Assembly (NCBI RefSeq): GCF_021117345.1
Contig: NZ_CP088261.1
Span: 682,001 to 746,000 of the forward strand
DNA: 64,000 bases
Direction of reading: 5' to 3'
Source of the DNA: Microbacterium sp. cx-55
GTDB taxonomy: Bacteria > Actinomycetota > Actinomycetes > Actinomycetales > Microbacteriaceae
Below, piece by piece: positions 16,271 to 24,756 of this stretch. Each line of letters opens with the position of its first letter. Position 1 is the first letter of the stretch. Position numbers and translations under genes: made by a program. Under the pieces are notes generated by a model, which was not told the origin of the DNA, did not search any database, and was given only the letters and a program-made list of their open reading frames with translations.

Positions 16271-18121
16271 ATGTGTGGAATCGTCGGATATGTCGGTCCT
16301 CGGCCCAGCCAGGACATCCTCATCGCCGGGCTCGCCCGGCTCGAGTATCGGGGGTACGACTCTGCGGGGATCGCCGTCATCGACGGCGAGGGTGCGCTCG
16401 GAATGCGCAAGCGCGCCGGCAAGCTGAAGGTCCTCCGCGACGACCTCGCGCAGACGCCGCTCGGCGACGGCACGACCGGCATCGGCCACACCCGGTGGGC
16501 GACCCACGGCGGCCCGACCGATGCGAACGCGCACCCTCATCTCGCCGACGACGACAAGCTCGCCGTCATCCACAACGGGATCATCGAGAACTTCGCCGAC
16601 CTGAAGGAAGAGCTCGTGAGCGAAGGCTACGAGTTCCGCAGCGAGACCGACACCGAGGTCGCCGCGATCATGATCGGCCGCGAGTACGCCGTGTCGAAGG
16701 ACCTCGTGCAGGCCTTCCGGGCGACGGTCTCCCGCTTCGAGGGCGCGTACACGCTGCTCGCGATGCATCAGGATCAGCCGGGACTCGTCGTCGCGGCGCG
16801 CCGCAATTCGCCGCTTGTGATCGGTCTGGGCGAGGGGGAGAACTTCCTCGGATCCGATGTCGCCGCCTTCGTCGAGCACACGCGCAACGCGCTCGCGATC
16901 GGCCAGGACGAGATCGTCGCGATCACGCCGTCCGGCGTGGAGGTCACCGATTTCCGCGGTGATGTGGTCGAGGTCGAGCCGTTCGAGGTGACCTGGGACG
17001 CCGCCGCCGCCGAGAAGGGCGGATGGTCCTCGTTCATGGCGAAGGAGGTGTCCGAAGAGCCCGAGGCCGTCGCGAACACCGTGCGCGGCCGCATCCGGGA
17101 CGGCATCGTCCGGGTCCCCGAGCTCGACGGACTCGACGACCTCTTCCGCGACATCACCCGCATCATCGTCATCGCCTGCGGAACCGCCGCGTACGCCGGC
17201 CAGACCGGCAAGTACGCGCTCGAGCAGTGGGCGCGCGTTCCCGTCGACGTCGAGCTCGCCCACGAGTTCCGCTACCGCGACCCGGTGATCGGCCCCGACA
17301 CGCTCGTGGTCTCGATCAGCCAGTCCGGCGAGACGATGGACACGCTCATGGCCGTCAAGTACGCCCGCGAGCGCGGCGCGCGGACGCTCTCGATCTGCAA
17401 CACGCAGGGCGCCACCATCCCGCGCGAGTCCGACGCGATCGTCTACACGCACGCCGGCCCCGAGGTCGCGGTCGCATCGACGAAGGCGTTCGTCGCGCAG
17501 ATCACGGCGCTCTACCTTCTGGCGCTGCATGTCGCGCACGTGCGCGGTTCGCTCACCGACGCCGAGATCGCCCGTCACGTGCACGAGCTCGAGGCCGTGC
17601 CGAAGAAGATCTCGCGCATCCTCGACGAGGAGCAGGAGCGCATCACGCAGCTCGCCGGCTGGATGGCCGACACCCGTTCGGTGCTGTTCCTCGGCCGGAA
17701 CGTGGGCTACCCGATCGCGCTCGAGGGGGCGCTGAAGCTCAAGGAGATCTCGTACATCCACGCCGAGGGCTTCGCCGCCGGCGAGCTGAAGCATGGACCG
17801 ATCGCGCTCATCGAGCCCGGCCAGCCGGTCTTCGTGATCGTCCCGTCGCCGCGGGAGTCGTCGCTGCTGCACGACAAGGTCGTCTCCAACGTGCAGGAGA
17901 TCCGGGCGCGCGGCGCGCGCGTGATCGTGATCGCGGAAGAGGGCGACGCGTCGGTGCTCCCGTTCTCCGACGAGGTCATCCGCATCCCGCTCGCCGGTGC
18001 GCTCTTCGAGCCGCTGCTCGCGGTCGTGCCGCTGCACATCTTCGCGATGGGCCTGGCAACCGCCAAGGGCCTCGACGTCGACCAGCCCCGCAACCTCGCG
18101 AAGTCCGTCACCGTCGAGTAA
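16271..18121 (+). CDS. glmS: Glutamine-fructose-6-phosphate aminotransferase (isomerizing)
   Basis: A 616-residue protein, normal family length. After Met comes the catalytic Cys2 of the class II amidotransferase domain (MCGIVGYVGPRPSQDIL). The domain continues with GHTRWATHGGPTDANAHPH and HNGIIENF. Two SIS sugar-phosphate domains follow, with SISQSGETMDT near 347-357, VASTKAFVAQ, and the terminal RNLAKSVTVE. It makes glucosamine-6-phosphate from fructose-6-phosphate and glutamine, the entry to UDP-GlcNAc for peptidoglycan and surface polysaccharides. ATG 16271 is fixed by the required Cys2. Confidence 0.97.
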   Translation: MCGIVGYVGPRPSQDILIAGLARLEYRGYDSAGIAVIDGEGALGMRKRAGKLKVLRDDLAQTPLGDGTTGIGHTRWATHGGPTDANAHPHLADDDKLAVIHNGIIENFADLKEELVSEGYEFRSETDTEVAAIMIGREYAVSKDLVQAFRATVSRFEGAYTLLAMHQDQPGLVVAARRNSPLVIGLGEGENFLGSDVAAFVEHTRNALAIGQDEIVAITPSGVEVTDFRGDVVEVEPFEVTWDAAAAEKGGWSSFMAKEVSEEPEAVANTVRGRIRDGIVRVPELDGLDDLFRDITRIIVIACGTAAYAGQTGKYALEQWARVPVDVELAHEFRYRDPVIGPDTLVVSISQSGETMDTLMAVKYARERGARTLSICNTQGATIPRESDAIVYTHAGPEVAVASTKAFVAQITALYLLALHVAHVRGSLTDAEIARHVHELEAVPKKISRILDEEQERITQLAGWMADTRSVLFLGRNVGYPIALEGALKLKEISYIHAEGFAAGELKHGPIALIEPGQPVFVIVPSPRESSLLHDKVVSNVQEIRARGARVIVIAEEGDASVLPFSDEVIRIPLAGALFEPLLAVVPLHIFAMGLATAKGLDVDQPRNLAKSVTVE

Positions 18122-18136
18122 TCCGCGAGCTCTTCA

Positions 18137-18211
18137 CCCGCGAGACTGCACTTTCGCGGCGAGACGTTGGTCGCAGGCCGCAGTCTCGCGGCGCCACTGC
18201 AGTCTCGCGGG
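18137..18211. repeat. Composite palindrome B (CGCGAGAC words)
   Basis: A 75-bp element between glmS and acpS. Outer arms CCCGCGAGACTGCA (18137-18150) and TGCAGTCTCGCGGG (18198-18211) are perfect over 14 bp. Inner arms CGCGGCGAGAC (18155-18165) and GTCTCGCGGCG (18183-18193) repeat the same CGAGAC word. The boundary word therefore occurs twice forward and twice inverted, as in elements A and C. Confidence 0.75.
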
Positions 18212-18278
18212 ATGGAGGCGCCCCGCGGGGCGCGGATAGAGTGGCGGATGCGGTGGGCCGCCGCATCCGGGAGGACAC

Positions 18279-18761
18279 ATGATCGTCGGCATCGGCGTCG
18301 ACATCGTCGACATTCCGCGGTTCGAGCAGACCCTGCTGCGCACACCGCGGCTGCGCGAACGCCTGTTCTCGGTCGCCGAGCAGGCCCTCAAACCGCGCTC
18401 GCTCGCGGCCCGTTACGCCGCGAAGGAAGCGCTGATCAAGGCGCTCGGCGGGTCGGACGGCGTGCACTGGACCGAGATCCAGATCACCCCGGAACCGTCC
18501 GGCCGGCCGTGGTTCACCCTCACCGGGTCGACCGCGGAGGTCGTGGCGGCGCGCGGGATCGTGACCCTGCACCTCTCGATGAGCCACGACGCCGGACTCG
18601 CCACGGCGTACGTCGTCGCCGAGGGTGCTGAGTCGCTCCGCGCCGCGTCCGTGGTTCCGGATGCGGGCGACGCTGCGGCGGGCGACGCTGCGGGATCTCC
18701 GGATGCGGGCGACACCGCGACGGGTCACGCGGTACCGGGCGAGGGAAAGGACGCGGCATGA
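18279..18761 (+). CDS. acpS: Holo-[acyl-carrier-protein] synthase
   Basis: A 160-residue protein starting at ATG 18279 behind GGGAGG. It shows MIVGIGVDIVDIPRFEQ with the Mg-binding Asp8, FSVAEQ and RYAAKEALIKALG with the second metal-binding Glu, then LSMSHD. It transfers 4'-phosphopantetheine from CoA to acyl carrier protein. The core ends near residue 120. The remaining about 40 residues are a low-complexity Asp/Ala/Gly tail encoded by repeated CCGGATGCGGGCGAC units, longer than typical AcpS. The stop overlaps alr by ATGA. Confidence 0.93.
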   Translation: MIVGIGVDIVDIPRFEQTLLRTPRLRERLFSVAEQALKPRSLAARYAAKEALIKALGGSDGVHWTEIQITPEPSGRPWFTLTGSTAEVVAARGIVTLHLSMSHDAGLATAYVVAEGAESLRAASVVPDAGDAAAGDAAGSPDAGDTATGHAVPGEGKDAA

Positions 18762-19882
18762 GCACGCTGCCCGCGGGGGTCATGCGCGAAGCCACGATTG
18801 ACGTCGGCGCGATAGAAGACAACGTCCGGCAGCTGCGCCGCATGGTCGGCGTCGATGTGCTCGCCGTCGTGAAAGCCGACGGCTACGGGCACGGCGCCGG
18901 ACGCAGCGCCGCGGCGGCTCTGGCCGGCGGGGCGAGTCGCCTGGGCGTGGCCGATGTGCCCGAGGCGCTCGCGCTCCGCCGCACGGGCATCGACGCCCCG
19001 ATCCTCGCGTGGTTGCACGCGCCCGGGGCGACCTTCGGTGAAGCAGTCGAGCGCGGCATCGACCTGGGCATCTCGAGCCTCGATCAGCTGAACGCGGCCG
19101 CGGCGGCCTCGACCGCCGACCGGCCCGCGGTCGTGCACCTGAAGCTCGAGACCGGCCTCGGCCGCAACGGCCTCGCGGCCGGCGAGGACCGGGTCGTCTT
19201 CGCGGAGGCCGCGCGGCTGGAGCGGCTCGGCCGCATCCGCGTCGATGGCATCTTCAGCCACCTCTCCAACGCGTCGGCGGATGCGGACCGCACCGCCCTC
19301 GCGCGATTCCACGACGGTGTGGCGGCCGCGAGTGCCGCCGGACTCGCGCCGCGCGTTCACCATCTCGCCGCGACCCACGCGGCGATCGACCTGCCCGAAG
19401 CGCGGCTGAACTGCGTCCGCATCGGCATCGGTCTGTACGGGCTGTCGCCGTTCGCGGACCGGAGTTCCGCGGACCTCGGCCTGCGTCCGGCGATGACCCT
19501 GCGTGCGTCCGTCGCCGCGGTGCGCCGCGTGGGCGCCGGGCAGGGGGTCTCGTACGGCTACGACTACGTCACCGAGCGCGAAACGACGCTCGCCCTCATC
19601 CCGGTCGGGTACGCCGACGGGGTGCCGCGGCAGGCGTCGGGCGCGGGACCGGTCGTCATCGGCGGACAGCGCTTCCGTGTCGCGGGTCGCATCGCGATGG
19701 ACCAGTTCGTGGTCGACGTCGGCGACGCCGTCGTGTCGGTCGGCGACGAGGCGATCCTGTTCGGCGATCCGACGCTCGGCGCCCCCGCCGCGTCGGCATG
19801 GGCGGATGCGGCGGGCACGATCAACTACGAGATCGTCACCCGGATCGGCGCCCGCGTCACCCGCCGTCAGGTCGCGTCGTGA
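18758..19882 (+). CDS. alr: Alanine racemase
   Basis: A 374-residue protein of normal length. The PLP-binding Lys39 lies in VLAVVKADGYGHGAG, and the second catalytic base Tyr266 in VSYGYDY. LKLETGLGRNGL, HLSNASADAD and the MDQFVVDVG segment are also typical. It interconverts L- and D-alanine for peptidoglycan. It is coupled to acpS by ATGA and lies in a + strand run with glmS upstream and tsaE downstream, an arrangement common in actinobacteria. Confidence 0.95.
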   Translation: MSTLPAGVMREATIDVGAIEDNVRQLRRMVGVDVLAVVKADGYGHGAGRSAAAALAGGASRLGVADVPEALALRRTGIDAPILAWLHAPGATFGEAVERGIDLGISSLDQLNAAAAASTADRPAVVHLKLETGLGRNGLAAGEDRVVFAEAARLERLGRIRVDGIFSHLSNASADADRTALARFHDGVAAASAAGLAPRVHHLAATHAAIDLPEARLNCVRIGIGLYGLSPFADRSSADLGLRPAMTLRASVAAVRRVGAGQGVSYGYDYVTERETTLALIPVGYADGVPRQASGAGPVVIGGQRFRVAGRIAMDQFVVDVGDAVVSVGDEAILFGDPTLGAPAASAWADAAGTINYEIVTRIGARVTRRQVAS

Positions 19883-19917
19883 GCCGCCGCGTCCCCGGCG
19901 GCACCCCCGCATCCGAC

Positions 19918-19992
19918 CGCGAGACGGGATCTTCGCGCCGAGACAGTGGGGTAACCCCTCCGTTTCGGCGCGAAGATCCCGTTTCGGCGGAG
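19918..19992. repeat. Composite palindrome C (CGARAC words)
   Basis: A 75-bp element between alr and tsaE. ACGGGATCTTCGCGCCGA (19924-19941) is a perfect 18-bp inverted match to 19965-19982. The centre holds GGGG-TAA-CCCC (19948-19958). Boundary word CGAGAC precedes each forward phrase (19920, 19939). CGAAAC precedes each inverted phrase. The layout is again two forward and two inverted phrases. Confidence 0.8.
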
Positions 19993-20067
19993 GTGGATGC
20001 GGATGCGGGGCCGGATGCGGATGCGGACGCGGGGCATGAAGCGGGCGCGCTCAGCGTTGGAGATCAC

Positions 20068-20589
20068 ATGGCACAGGACACGCAGACGACCGGACTCGAC
20101 GACCTCCTCGGGCAGCGTGAGATCGATTCGCCCGACGCGATGGAACAGCTCGGGCGCGACATGGGCTCCCGGCTGCGCGCGGGCGACGTGCTGGTGCTGA
20201 CCGGCCCGCTCGGTGCCGGAAAGACCACCCTCACGCGCGGGATCGCCGAGTCGCTCGGTGTCCGCGGCCCGATCCAGAGCCCGACCTTCGTGATCGCGCG
20301 CACTCATCCCTCGCTGGTCGGTGGCGTGCCCCTCGTGCACGTCGACGCGTACCGTCTGGGCTCCGCAGCGGAGCTGGACGACCTCGACATCGACTTCGCC
20401 GGTTCGGTCGTCGTCGTCGAGTGGGGCGCGCCGTTCGCGGGAGCCGTCACCGATTCGTGGTGGGAGGTCGAACTCGACCGCGAGTGGCACGGCCGCGGCG
20501 TCGACACCGCGTGCGGCACGTACTCGCAGGCGACGCTCGCGCTCGACGCCGACACCCCGCGCCTCGTGACGATCAGCCGCCGCCCCTGA
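20068..20589 (+). CDS. tsaE: tRNA threonylcarbamoyladenosine biosynthesis ATPase TsaE
   Basis: A 173-residue protein starting at ATG 20068 behind TTGGAGAT. The Walker A loop TGPLGAGKTTLTRG lies near residues 46-58. SPTFVIARTH, VHVDAYRLGSAAELDDLD and VVVVEWG are the standard TsaE segments. It provides the ATPase of the TsaBDE complex making t6A at tRNA position 37. The bases just before the gene are a noncoding GATGCGGATGCGG tandem. Partners tsaB and tsaD lie downstream, separated by an antisense hydrolase gene. Confidence 0.93.
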   Translation: MAQDTQTTGLDDLLGQREIDSPDAMEQLGRDMGSRLRAGDVLVLTGPLGAGKTTLTRGIAESLGVRGPIQSPTFVIARTHPSLVGGVPLVHVDAYRLGSAAELDDLDIDFAGSVVVVEWGAPFAGAVTDSWWEVELDREWHGRGVDTACGTYSQATLALDADTPRLVTISRRP

Positions 20590-20617
20590 CGCCGCTCGCC
20601 ACCCCGGGCGGCGTCGG

Positions 20618-21559
20618 TCAGGCGGTGACGCGGCGGTAGTCCCGCCAGCGCGGGTCCGTCCCGCCCGCGGCGCCGAGGCCGAGGGCACGGAGCGTGGCCA
20701 CGGGCTGTTCCACATGGGCGAAATGCCCGGCGGACCGCATCCGGACCTCGCGGAAACGGGGGACGATCGCGGCCAGTCGGGCCTGCTCATCCGCCGCGGC
20801 GAAGACGTCGCGTTCGCCGCGCACCGACACCACGGACGCCGTGATGGTGCGCCACCTGGCGGTGTCGTAGGCCGCGGCGAGGCGGGCGGCACCGCCGAAC
20901 GCGACCGGCCGGATCTCGTCGGCCAGCGCGGAGATCACCGAGGGGTCGATGCGGTCGAGTCGCGCGAAGAGCGGGGCGGCGAGGGGCCGCAGCAGTCCCA
21001 CCCGATCGAGGCCGCGCAGGAGGTCGGGTGCGCCCGCGCCGAGCCCGGAGAGCGCCCGCATCGCGAGCAGCATCCCCGCGAATCCCGGCACTCGTGCGGC
21101 ACGGGCGAACGGCCGGCGGACCACCGCCTGCACCCCGGGGCCGCTCGGCGACACGAGTCCGACCCCGACGGTCGCCTCGGGCTCGCGCGCCGCCAGGTCG
21201 AGGGCGACGAATCCGCCGAGGGAGTGTCCGACGACGCGCCAGCGCTCGAATCCCTGCGAGCGAACCATCGCCGCGAGCTCGGCCGACACCGCGCCGATGT
21301 CGTCGACGGTGCCGGCGCTGTCGCCCCATCCGGGCAGGTCCGGGATGATCACGTCGGTGAGCGGGGTGCCCAGACGATCGGATGCGGCGATCAGCGGCGT
21401 CCACGTCGTCCACGACCCGGCGGCGCCGTGCAGCAGCAGCGTCGCGACCTCGCCGCGTTCGCGTCCGGCGTGCACGGTCATCCGGCCCAGCCGGGTTCGT
21501 CGCAGCCCCAGGGCGGCGGCGCTCGTGCGGAGCGCGGTGAGGCTCGTGTCTCGGTGCAT
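20618..21559 (-). CDS. Alpha/beta fold hydrolase
   Basis: A 313-residue protein starting at ATG 21559 (MHRDTSLTALRTSAAAL), with a weak RBS. Hydrolase fold landmarks are the oxyanion loop TLLLHGAAGSWTTW, DLPGWGDSAG, the nucleophile elbow VVGHSLGGFVALD (GHSLGG), VVSVRGERDVFAA for the acid, and AGHFAHVEQP for the catalytic His. The substrate is unknown; it could be a lactonase, esterase or haloperoxidase-like enzyme. It sits antisense between tsaE and tsaB, interrupting the t6A genes. Confidence 0.85.
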   Translation of the reverse strand: MHRDTSLTALRTSAAALGLRRTRLGRMTVHAGRERGEVATLLLHGAAGSWTTWTPLIAASDRLGTPLTDVIIPDLPGWGDSAGTVDDIGAVSAELAAMVRSQGFERWRVVGHSLGGFVALDLAAREPEATVGVGLVSPSGPGVQAVVRRPFARAARVPGFAGMLLAMRALSGLGAGAPDLLRGLDRVGLLRPLAAPLFARLDRIDPSVISALADEIRPVAFGGAARLAAAYDTARWRTITASVVSVRGERDVFAAADEQARLAAIVPRFREVRMRSAGHFAHVEQPVATLRALGLGAAGGTDPRWRDYRRVTA

Positions 21560-21693
21560 ACCCGCTATTCGTTGCGGCGGGGGCCGCGGATTGGCGCCCG
21601 GCGCGCGGATGTCGGCACGCTGACCCACCGGCATCCGTCCCCGCGGTCGAGCCTCGCCGACGGGGGACGCAACCGGCCGGATACCCTGGAGGG

Positions 21694-22371
21694 GTGATCC
21701 TCGGCATCGACACCTCCCTCGGCACGGCGGTGGCACTCGTCGACCCCGACGGTGTCGTGCGGGCCGAGGTCGCGAGCGACAACCCGCTCGGCCACGCGGA
21801 GGTGATCGGCGATCTTCTCGTGCAGGCGACGGAAGCGGCCAGAACGACCGCCGCGCACGGCAGCGGGCTGCCCGCATCCGGTGACGACCCGATCACGCAC
21901 GTCGTCGCCGGCATGGGGCCCGGTCCGTTCACGGGGCTCCGGATCGGGATCGCCGCGGCGCGGACCTTCGCCCTCGCGCGTGCCATTCCGGTGATCCCCG
22001 TGCCGAGCCACGACGCGGTCGCGCTCGGGGTGCTGCTGGCCGCGGCGTTCGAGGGAGCAGAAGCGGGCCGGTTCGCCGTCGTCACCGACGCACGGCGCAA
22101 GGAGTTCGCCTACACGGTGTATCTCGGGCTCGACGATGACGGCCTGCCGGTACGGGTCGCGGAGCCGGCGCTCGTGCCCCGTGACCTGCTCGATGACCGG
22201 CTGCGCGAGCTCGACGCCGCGCGGATCGAGGCGACCTCGGTCTCGGCGGCCCTGCTCGCCATCACCGGCGCGCGCGCGGTCGCGGCTAGGCGCAGCCTCG
22301 CCGGCCCCGAACCGCTCTACCTGCGTTCGCCCGACGTCACCGTCGCGCACGCGCCGAAGCGGGTCTCGTGA
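21694..22371 (+). CDS. tsaB: tRNA threonylcarbamoyladenosine biosynthesis protein TsaB
   Basis: A 225-residue protein starting at GTG 21694 behind CTGGAGG. It shows the ASKHA-type N-terminus VILGIDTSLGTAVALV, DNPLGHAEVI and VAGMGPGPFTGLRIGI, the classic TsaB segment. TsaB is the inactive TsaD paralogue that bridges TsaD and TsaE. It overlaps rimI by the TGATG junction. rimI and tsaD follow, the usual tsaB-rimI-tsaD operon. Confidence 0.94.
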   Translation: MILGIDTSLGTAVALVDPDGVVRAEVASDNPLGHAEVIGDLLVQATEAARTTAAHGSGLPASGDDPITHVVAGMGPGPFTGLRIGIAAARTFALARAIPVIPVPSHDAVALGVLLAAAFEGAEAGRFAVVTDARRKEFAYTVYLGLDDDGLPVRVAEPALVPRDLLDDRLRELDAARIEATSVSAALLAITGARAVAARRSLAGPEPLYLRSPDVTVAHAPKRVS

Positions 22372-23078
22372 TGCGCGACGTGGCGCCGCATCCGCAGGCC
22401 GGCGTGATTCGGGAGGCGACCGCCGACGATCTCGGCGCGATCATGGCGCTCGAGCGGGCCTCGTTTCCGACCGACGCCTGGAGCACCGCGATGATGCGCG
22501 CCGAGTTGGCGTCGCCGCACGGCCGCTACCTCGTGCTCGAACGTGACGGCGTGTTCGCCGGGTACGCCGGACTCCGCTCGGTCGCCGGCGCCCCCGACGC
22601 CGACATCCAGACCATCGCCGTGTCCGAGAGCGAGCGGGGGCGCGGGAGTGGCCGGATGCTGCTGCGCGCCCTCATCGGCATCGCGCACGAACGCCGCGCG
22701 CGGACGGTCTTCCTCGAGGTCCGCGACGACAACCCGGTCGCGCAGCAGCTGTACGCCTCGGAAGGCTTCGTCGAGACCGGCCGCCGCCCGCGGTACTACC
22801 AGCCCGACGACGTCGACGCGATCGTGATGACCCTCGACGTGCCCGCGTGGGCGGCCCGCCCGGTCCCGCCCGCCGCCGCGGCTTCGGCCGCACCCGCTCC
22901 GGTCGCTCCGCCCGCGACGCCCGCCCCGGCCGCGACGCCGTCACCGGTTTCGGAGATGTCACCGGATTCGGATGCGGCGGCCCGCACGCATCCGAATCCC
23001 GTCACATCTCCGAATCTCGTAACACCCGCCGCCACCGGCCCGACACCCGCCACCGCGGACGGAGGAGGCCCGACATGA
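22371..23078 (+). CDS. rimI: Ribosomal-protein-alanine N-acetyltransferase with Pro/Ala-rich tail
   Basis: A 235-residue protein. The GNAT core (about 1-155) shows [22 protein letters not shown], the acetyl-CoA loop [11 protein letters not shown] near 90, [15 protein letters not shown] and [14 protein letters not shown]. It acetylates the N-terminus of ribosomal protein S18, and probably other proteins. About 80 further residues are a disordered Pro/Ala/Ser tail, much longer than normal RimI. Part of that tail is encoded by the composite palindrome at 22940-23023. GTG 22368 is an alternative start one codon earlier. Confidence 0.9.
   Translation: MRDVAPHPQAGVIREATADDLGAIMALERASFPTDAWSTAMMRAELASPHGRYLVLERDGVFAGYAGLRSVAGAPDADIQTIAVSESERGRGSGRMLLRALIGIAHERRARTVFLEVRDDNPVAQQLYASEGFVETGRRPRYYQPDDVDAIVMTLDVPAWAARPVPPAAAASAAPAPVAPPATPAPAATPSPVSEMSPDSDAAARTHPNPVTSPNLVTPAATGPTPATADGGGPT
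22940..23023. repeat. Composite palindrome G inside the rimI tail
   Basis: An 84-bp element in the coding region of the RimI C-terminal tail. Outer arms TTCGGAGATGT (22949-22959) and ACATCTCCGAA (23004-23014) pair over 11 bp. Inner arms GGATTCGGATGCG (22964-22976) and CGCATCCGAATCC (22987-22999) pair over 13 bp. GTCACCGG precedes each forward phrase, and GTTACGAG or GTGACGGG each inverted one. This is the same twice-forward, twice-inverted grammar as A, B and C. Confidence 0.75.
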
Positions 23079-24145
23079 CCGCATCCGAACCCCTGGTTCT
23101 CGGCATCGAGACGAGCTGCGATGAAACGGGCATCGGCATCGTCCGCGGCCGTACGCTGCTCTCCAACACCATCGCGAGCTCGATGGACGAGCACGCGCGG
23201 TTCGGCGGGGTCGTTCCCGAGGTCGCGGCGCGCGCGCACCTCGAGGCGCTGCAGCCCTCGATCGAGGCGGCGCTCGTCGATGCCGGCGTTGAGCTGGGTG
23301 ACATCGATGCGGTGGCGGTGACATCGGGCCCGGGTCTCGCTGGTGCCCTGATGGTCGGTGTGGGCGCCGCGAAGGCGCTCGCCGTCGGCCTCGGAAAGCC
23401 GCTGTACGCCGTCAACCACCTCGTCGGACACATCGCCGCCGACATCCTCGACGCCGACGCGCCGCCGCTGGAGTACCCCACCGTGGCCCTGCTGGTGAGC
23501 GGCGGGCACACGTCTCTTCTGCTCGTTCGCGACCTCACGACCGACGTCGAGCTGCTGGGGGAGACGGTCGACGACGCAGCGGGCGAGGCGTTCGACAAGG
23601 TCGCGCGCATCCTCGGCCTGCCCTACCCGGGCGGTCCCGAGATCGACCGTGTCGCCGCTGCCGGCGATCCCGCCGCCATCCGCTTCCCCCGCGGACTCAC
23701 GCGCGCATCCGACATGGATCGGCATCGCTACGACTTCTCGTTCTCGGGGCTGAAGACGGCCGTCGCGCGGTACGTGGAGCAGACTCCGGAGCCGTCCGTG
23801 CCCGACGTTGCCGCATCGTTCCGCGAGTCCGTCGTCGATGTGCTCGTCACCAAGGCGCTCGATGCGTGCGCCCGCTTCGGCGTCCCCCGCCTGCTGCTCG
23901 GCGGCGGCGTGATCGCGAACCGGCGGCTCCGCGATGTCGCCCTCGAGCGCGGTTCGGCGGCGGGCGTGGCGGTCCGCATCCCGCCGCTGAGCCTCTGCAC
24001 CGACAATGGCGCGATGATCGCCGCGCTCGCCTCCGAACTGATCATGTCGGGGCGGCGCCCGTCGACTCTGTCGTTCGGCGCGGATTCGACGCTGCCGGTC
24101 ACCGAGATCCAGGTCGCCGAGTCCCCGGCGGTGGTCCCGGCATGA
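23075..24145 (+). CDS. tsaD: tRNA N6-adenosine threonylcarbamoyltransferase TsaD
   Basis: A 356-residue protein starting at ATG 23075 in the ATGA overlap with rimI. ASKHA fold: [16 protein letters not shown], metal-binding NHLVGH (His115, His119), [41 protein letters not shown] and the metal-ligand Asp310 in CTDNGAM. It transfers the threonylcarbamoyl group to A37 of ANN-decoding tRNAs with TsaB and TsaE. It is last of the three coupled t6A-operon genes and overlaps the small membrane-protein gene downstream. Confidence 0.96.
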   Translation: MTASEPLVLGIETSCDETGIGIVRGRTLLSNTIASSMDEHARFGGVVPEVAARAHLEALQPSIEAALVDAGVELGDIDAVAVTSGPGLAGALMVGVGAAKALAVGLGKPLYAVNHLVGHIAADILDADAPPLEYPTVALLVSGGHTSLLLVRDLTTDVELLGETVDDAAGEAFDKVARILGLPYPGGPEIDRVAAAGDPAAIRFPRGLTRASDMDRHRYDFSFSGLKTAVARYVEQTPEPSVPDVAASFRESVVDVLVTKALDACARFGVPRLLLGGGVIANRRLRDVALERGSAAGVAVRIPPLSLCTDNGAMIAALASELIMSGRRPSTLSFGADSTLPVTEIQVAESPAVVPA

Positions 24146-24699
24146 CCGAGCGGGAGGCGGGACCGGAGACGGATGCGGCGGATGCCTCTGCGCAGCCGAT
24201 TCTGGCCGCCACCGAGGCGCTCGCTCCCGAGACGGCGCGGCCGCGCCCCCCGGCGCCCACGGTCCTGACCTCCGTCGAGGCGCCGTCGACCGACGTGGAG
24301 ACGCCTGTCGCCGAGGCCGTTCTGCCGGGCACGCACCGCGGCGGTTTCACGCGCCCGCCGACCGCGCCCCTCGCACTCGCATCGTTCGACGCGAACGAGC
24401 CGCGGATCGAGCTCGTGCCAGCGACGGGAACGTCGGTGGCGCCGATCGCCGCCGTTCGACCGGCGAACCTGGCGGCGATCGGCCTCGGCTTCGCCGTCGT
24501 CGGACTCATCGCGTCGTTCGTCGTCGGCCTCGCGCTGCCGATCGCGCTCAGTGGGCTCGTGCTCGGCGCGCTGTCTCTGCGACGCCGCGCCGAGTCGCGT
24601 CAGATGGCGATCTGGGCGATCGCGCTCGGCGCGCTCGCGGTGATCTACAGCGCCGGATGGCTGGCGTGGGCCGCGTACCGCGCCGGATGGTGGGGCTGA
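24142..24699 (+). CDS. Two-helix membrane protein with DUF4190-like C-terminus
   Basis: A 185-residue protein coupled to tsaD by ATGA. Residues about 1-110 are a disordered Glu/Ala/Pro region. Two hydrophobic helices follow (about 112-140 and 155-180: [20 protein letters not shown] and [19 protein letters not shown]), separated by RRRAESRQ, as in DUF4190-type proteins. Function unknown. The final bases GTGGGGCTGA, including the stop, are duplicated 32 bp downstream. Confidence 0.7.
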   Translation: MTEREAGPETDAADASAQPILAATEALAPETARPRPPAPTVLTSVEAPSTDVETPVAEAVLPGTHRGGFTRPPTAPLALASFDANEPRIELVPATGTSVAPIAAVRPANLAAIGLGFAVVGLIASFVVGLALPIALSGLVLGALSLRRRAESRQMAIWAIALGALAVIYSAGWLAWAAYRAGWWG

Positions 24700-24756
24700 C
24701 GGCGCGACGGCGCGCTCGATCGTGGGGCTGACGGCGCGACTGCGCGCTCAGCCCAC
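24690..24756. repeat. 28-bp direct repeat spanning a stop codon, with inverted end (element F)
   Basis: Bases 24690-24717 and 24722-24749 match at 27 of 28 positions, starting GTGGGGCTGACGG, with starts 32 bp apart. The first copy contains the stop of the upstream + gene. GGGCTGA of the second copy (24725-24731) pairs with TCAGCCC at 24748-24754, which holds the stop of the convergent methyltransferase. The layout resembles a partial composite palindrome: two forward words, one inverted. Confidence 0.7.

Noticed and set aside
15872..18037. Long - strand open frame opposite glmS
   Set aside because: glmS is unambiguous on +. The opposite frame has the charged Arg/Asp/His pattern typical of shadows.
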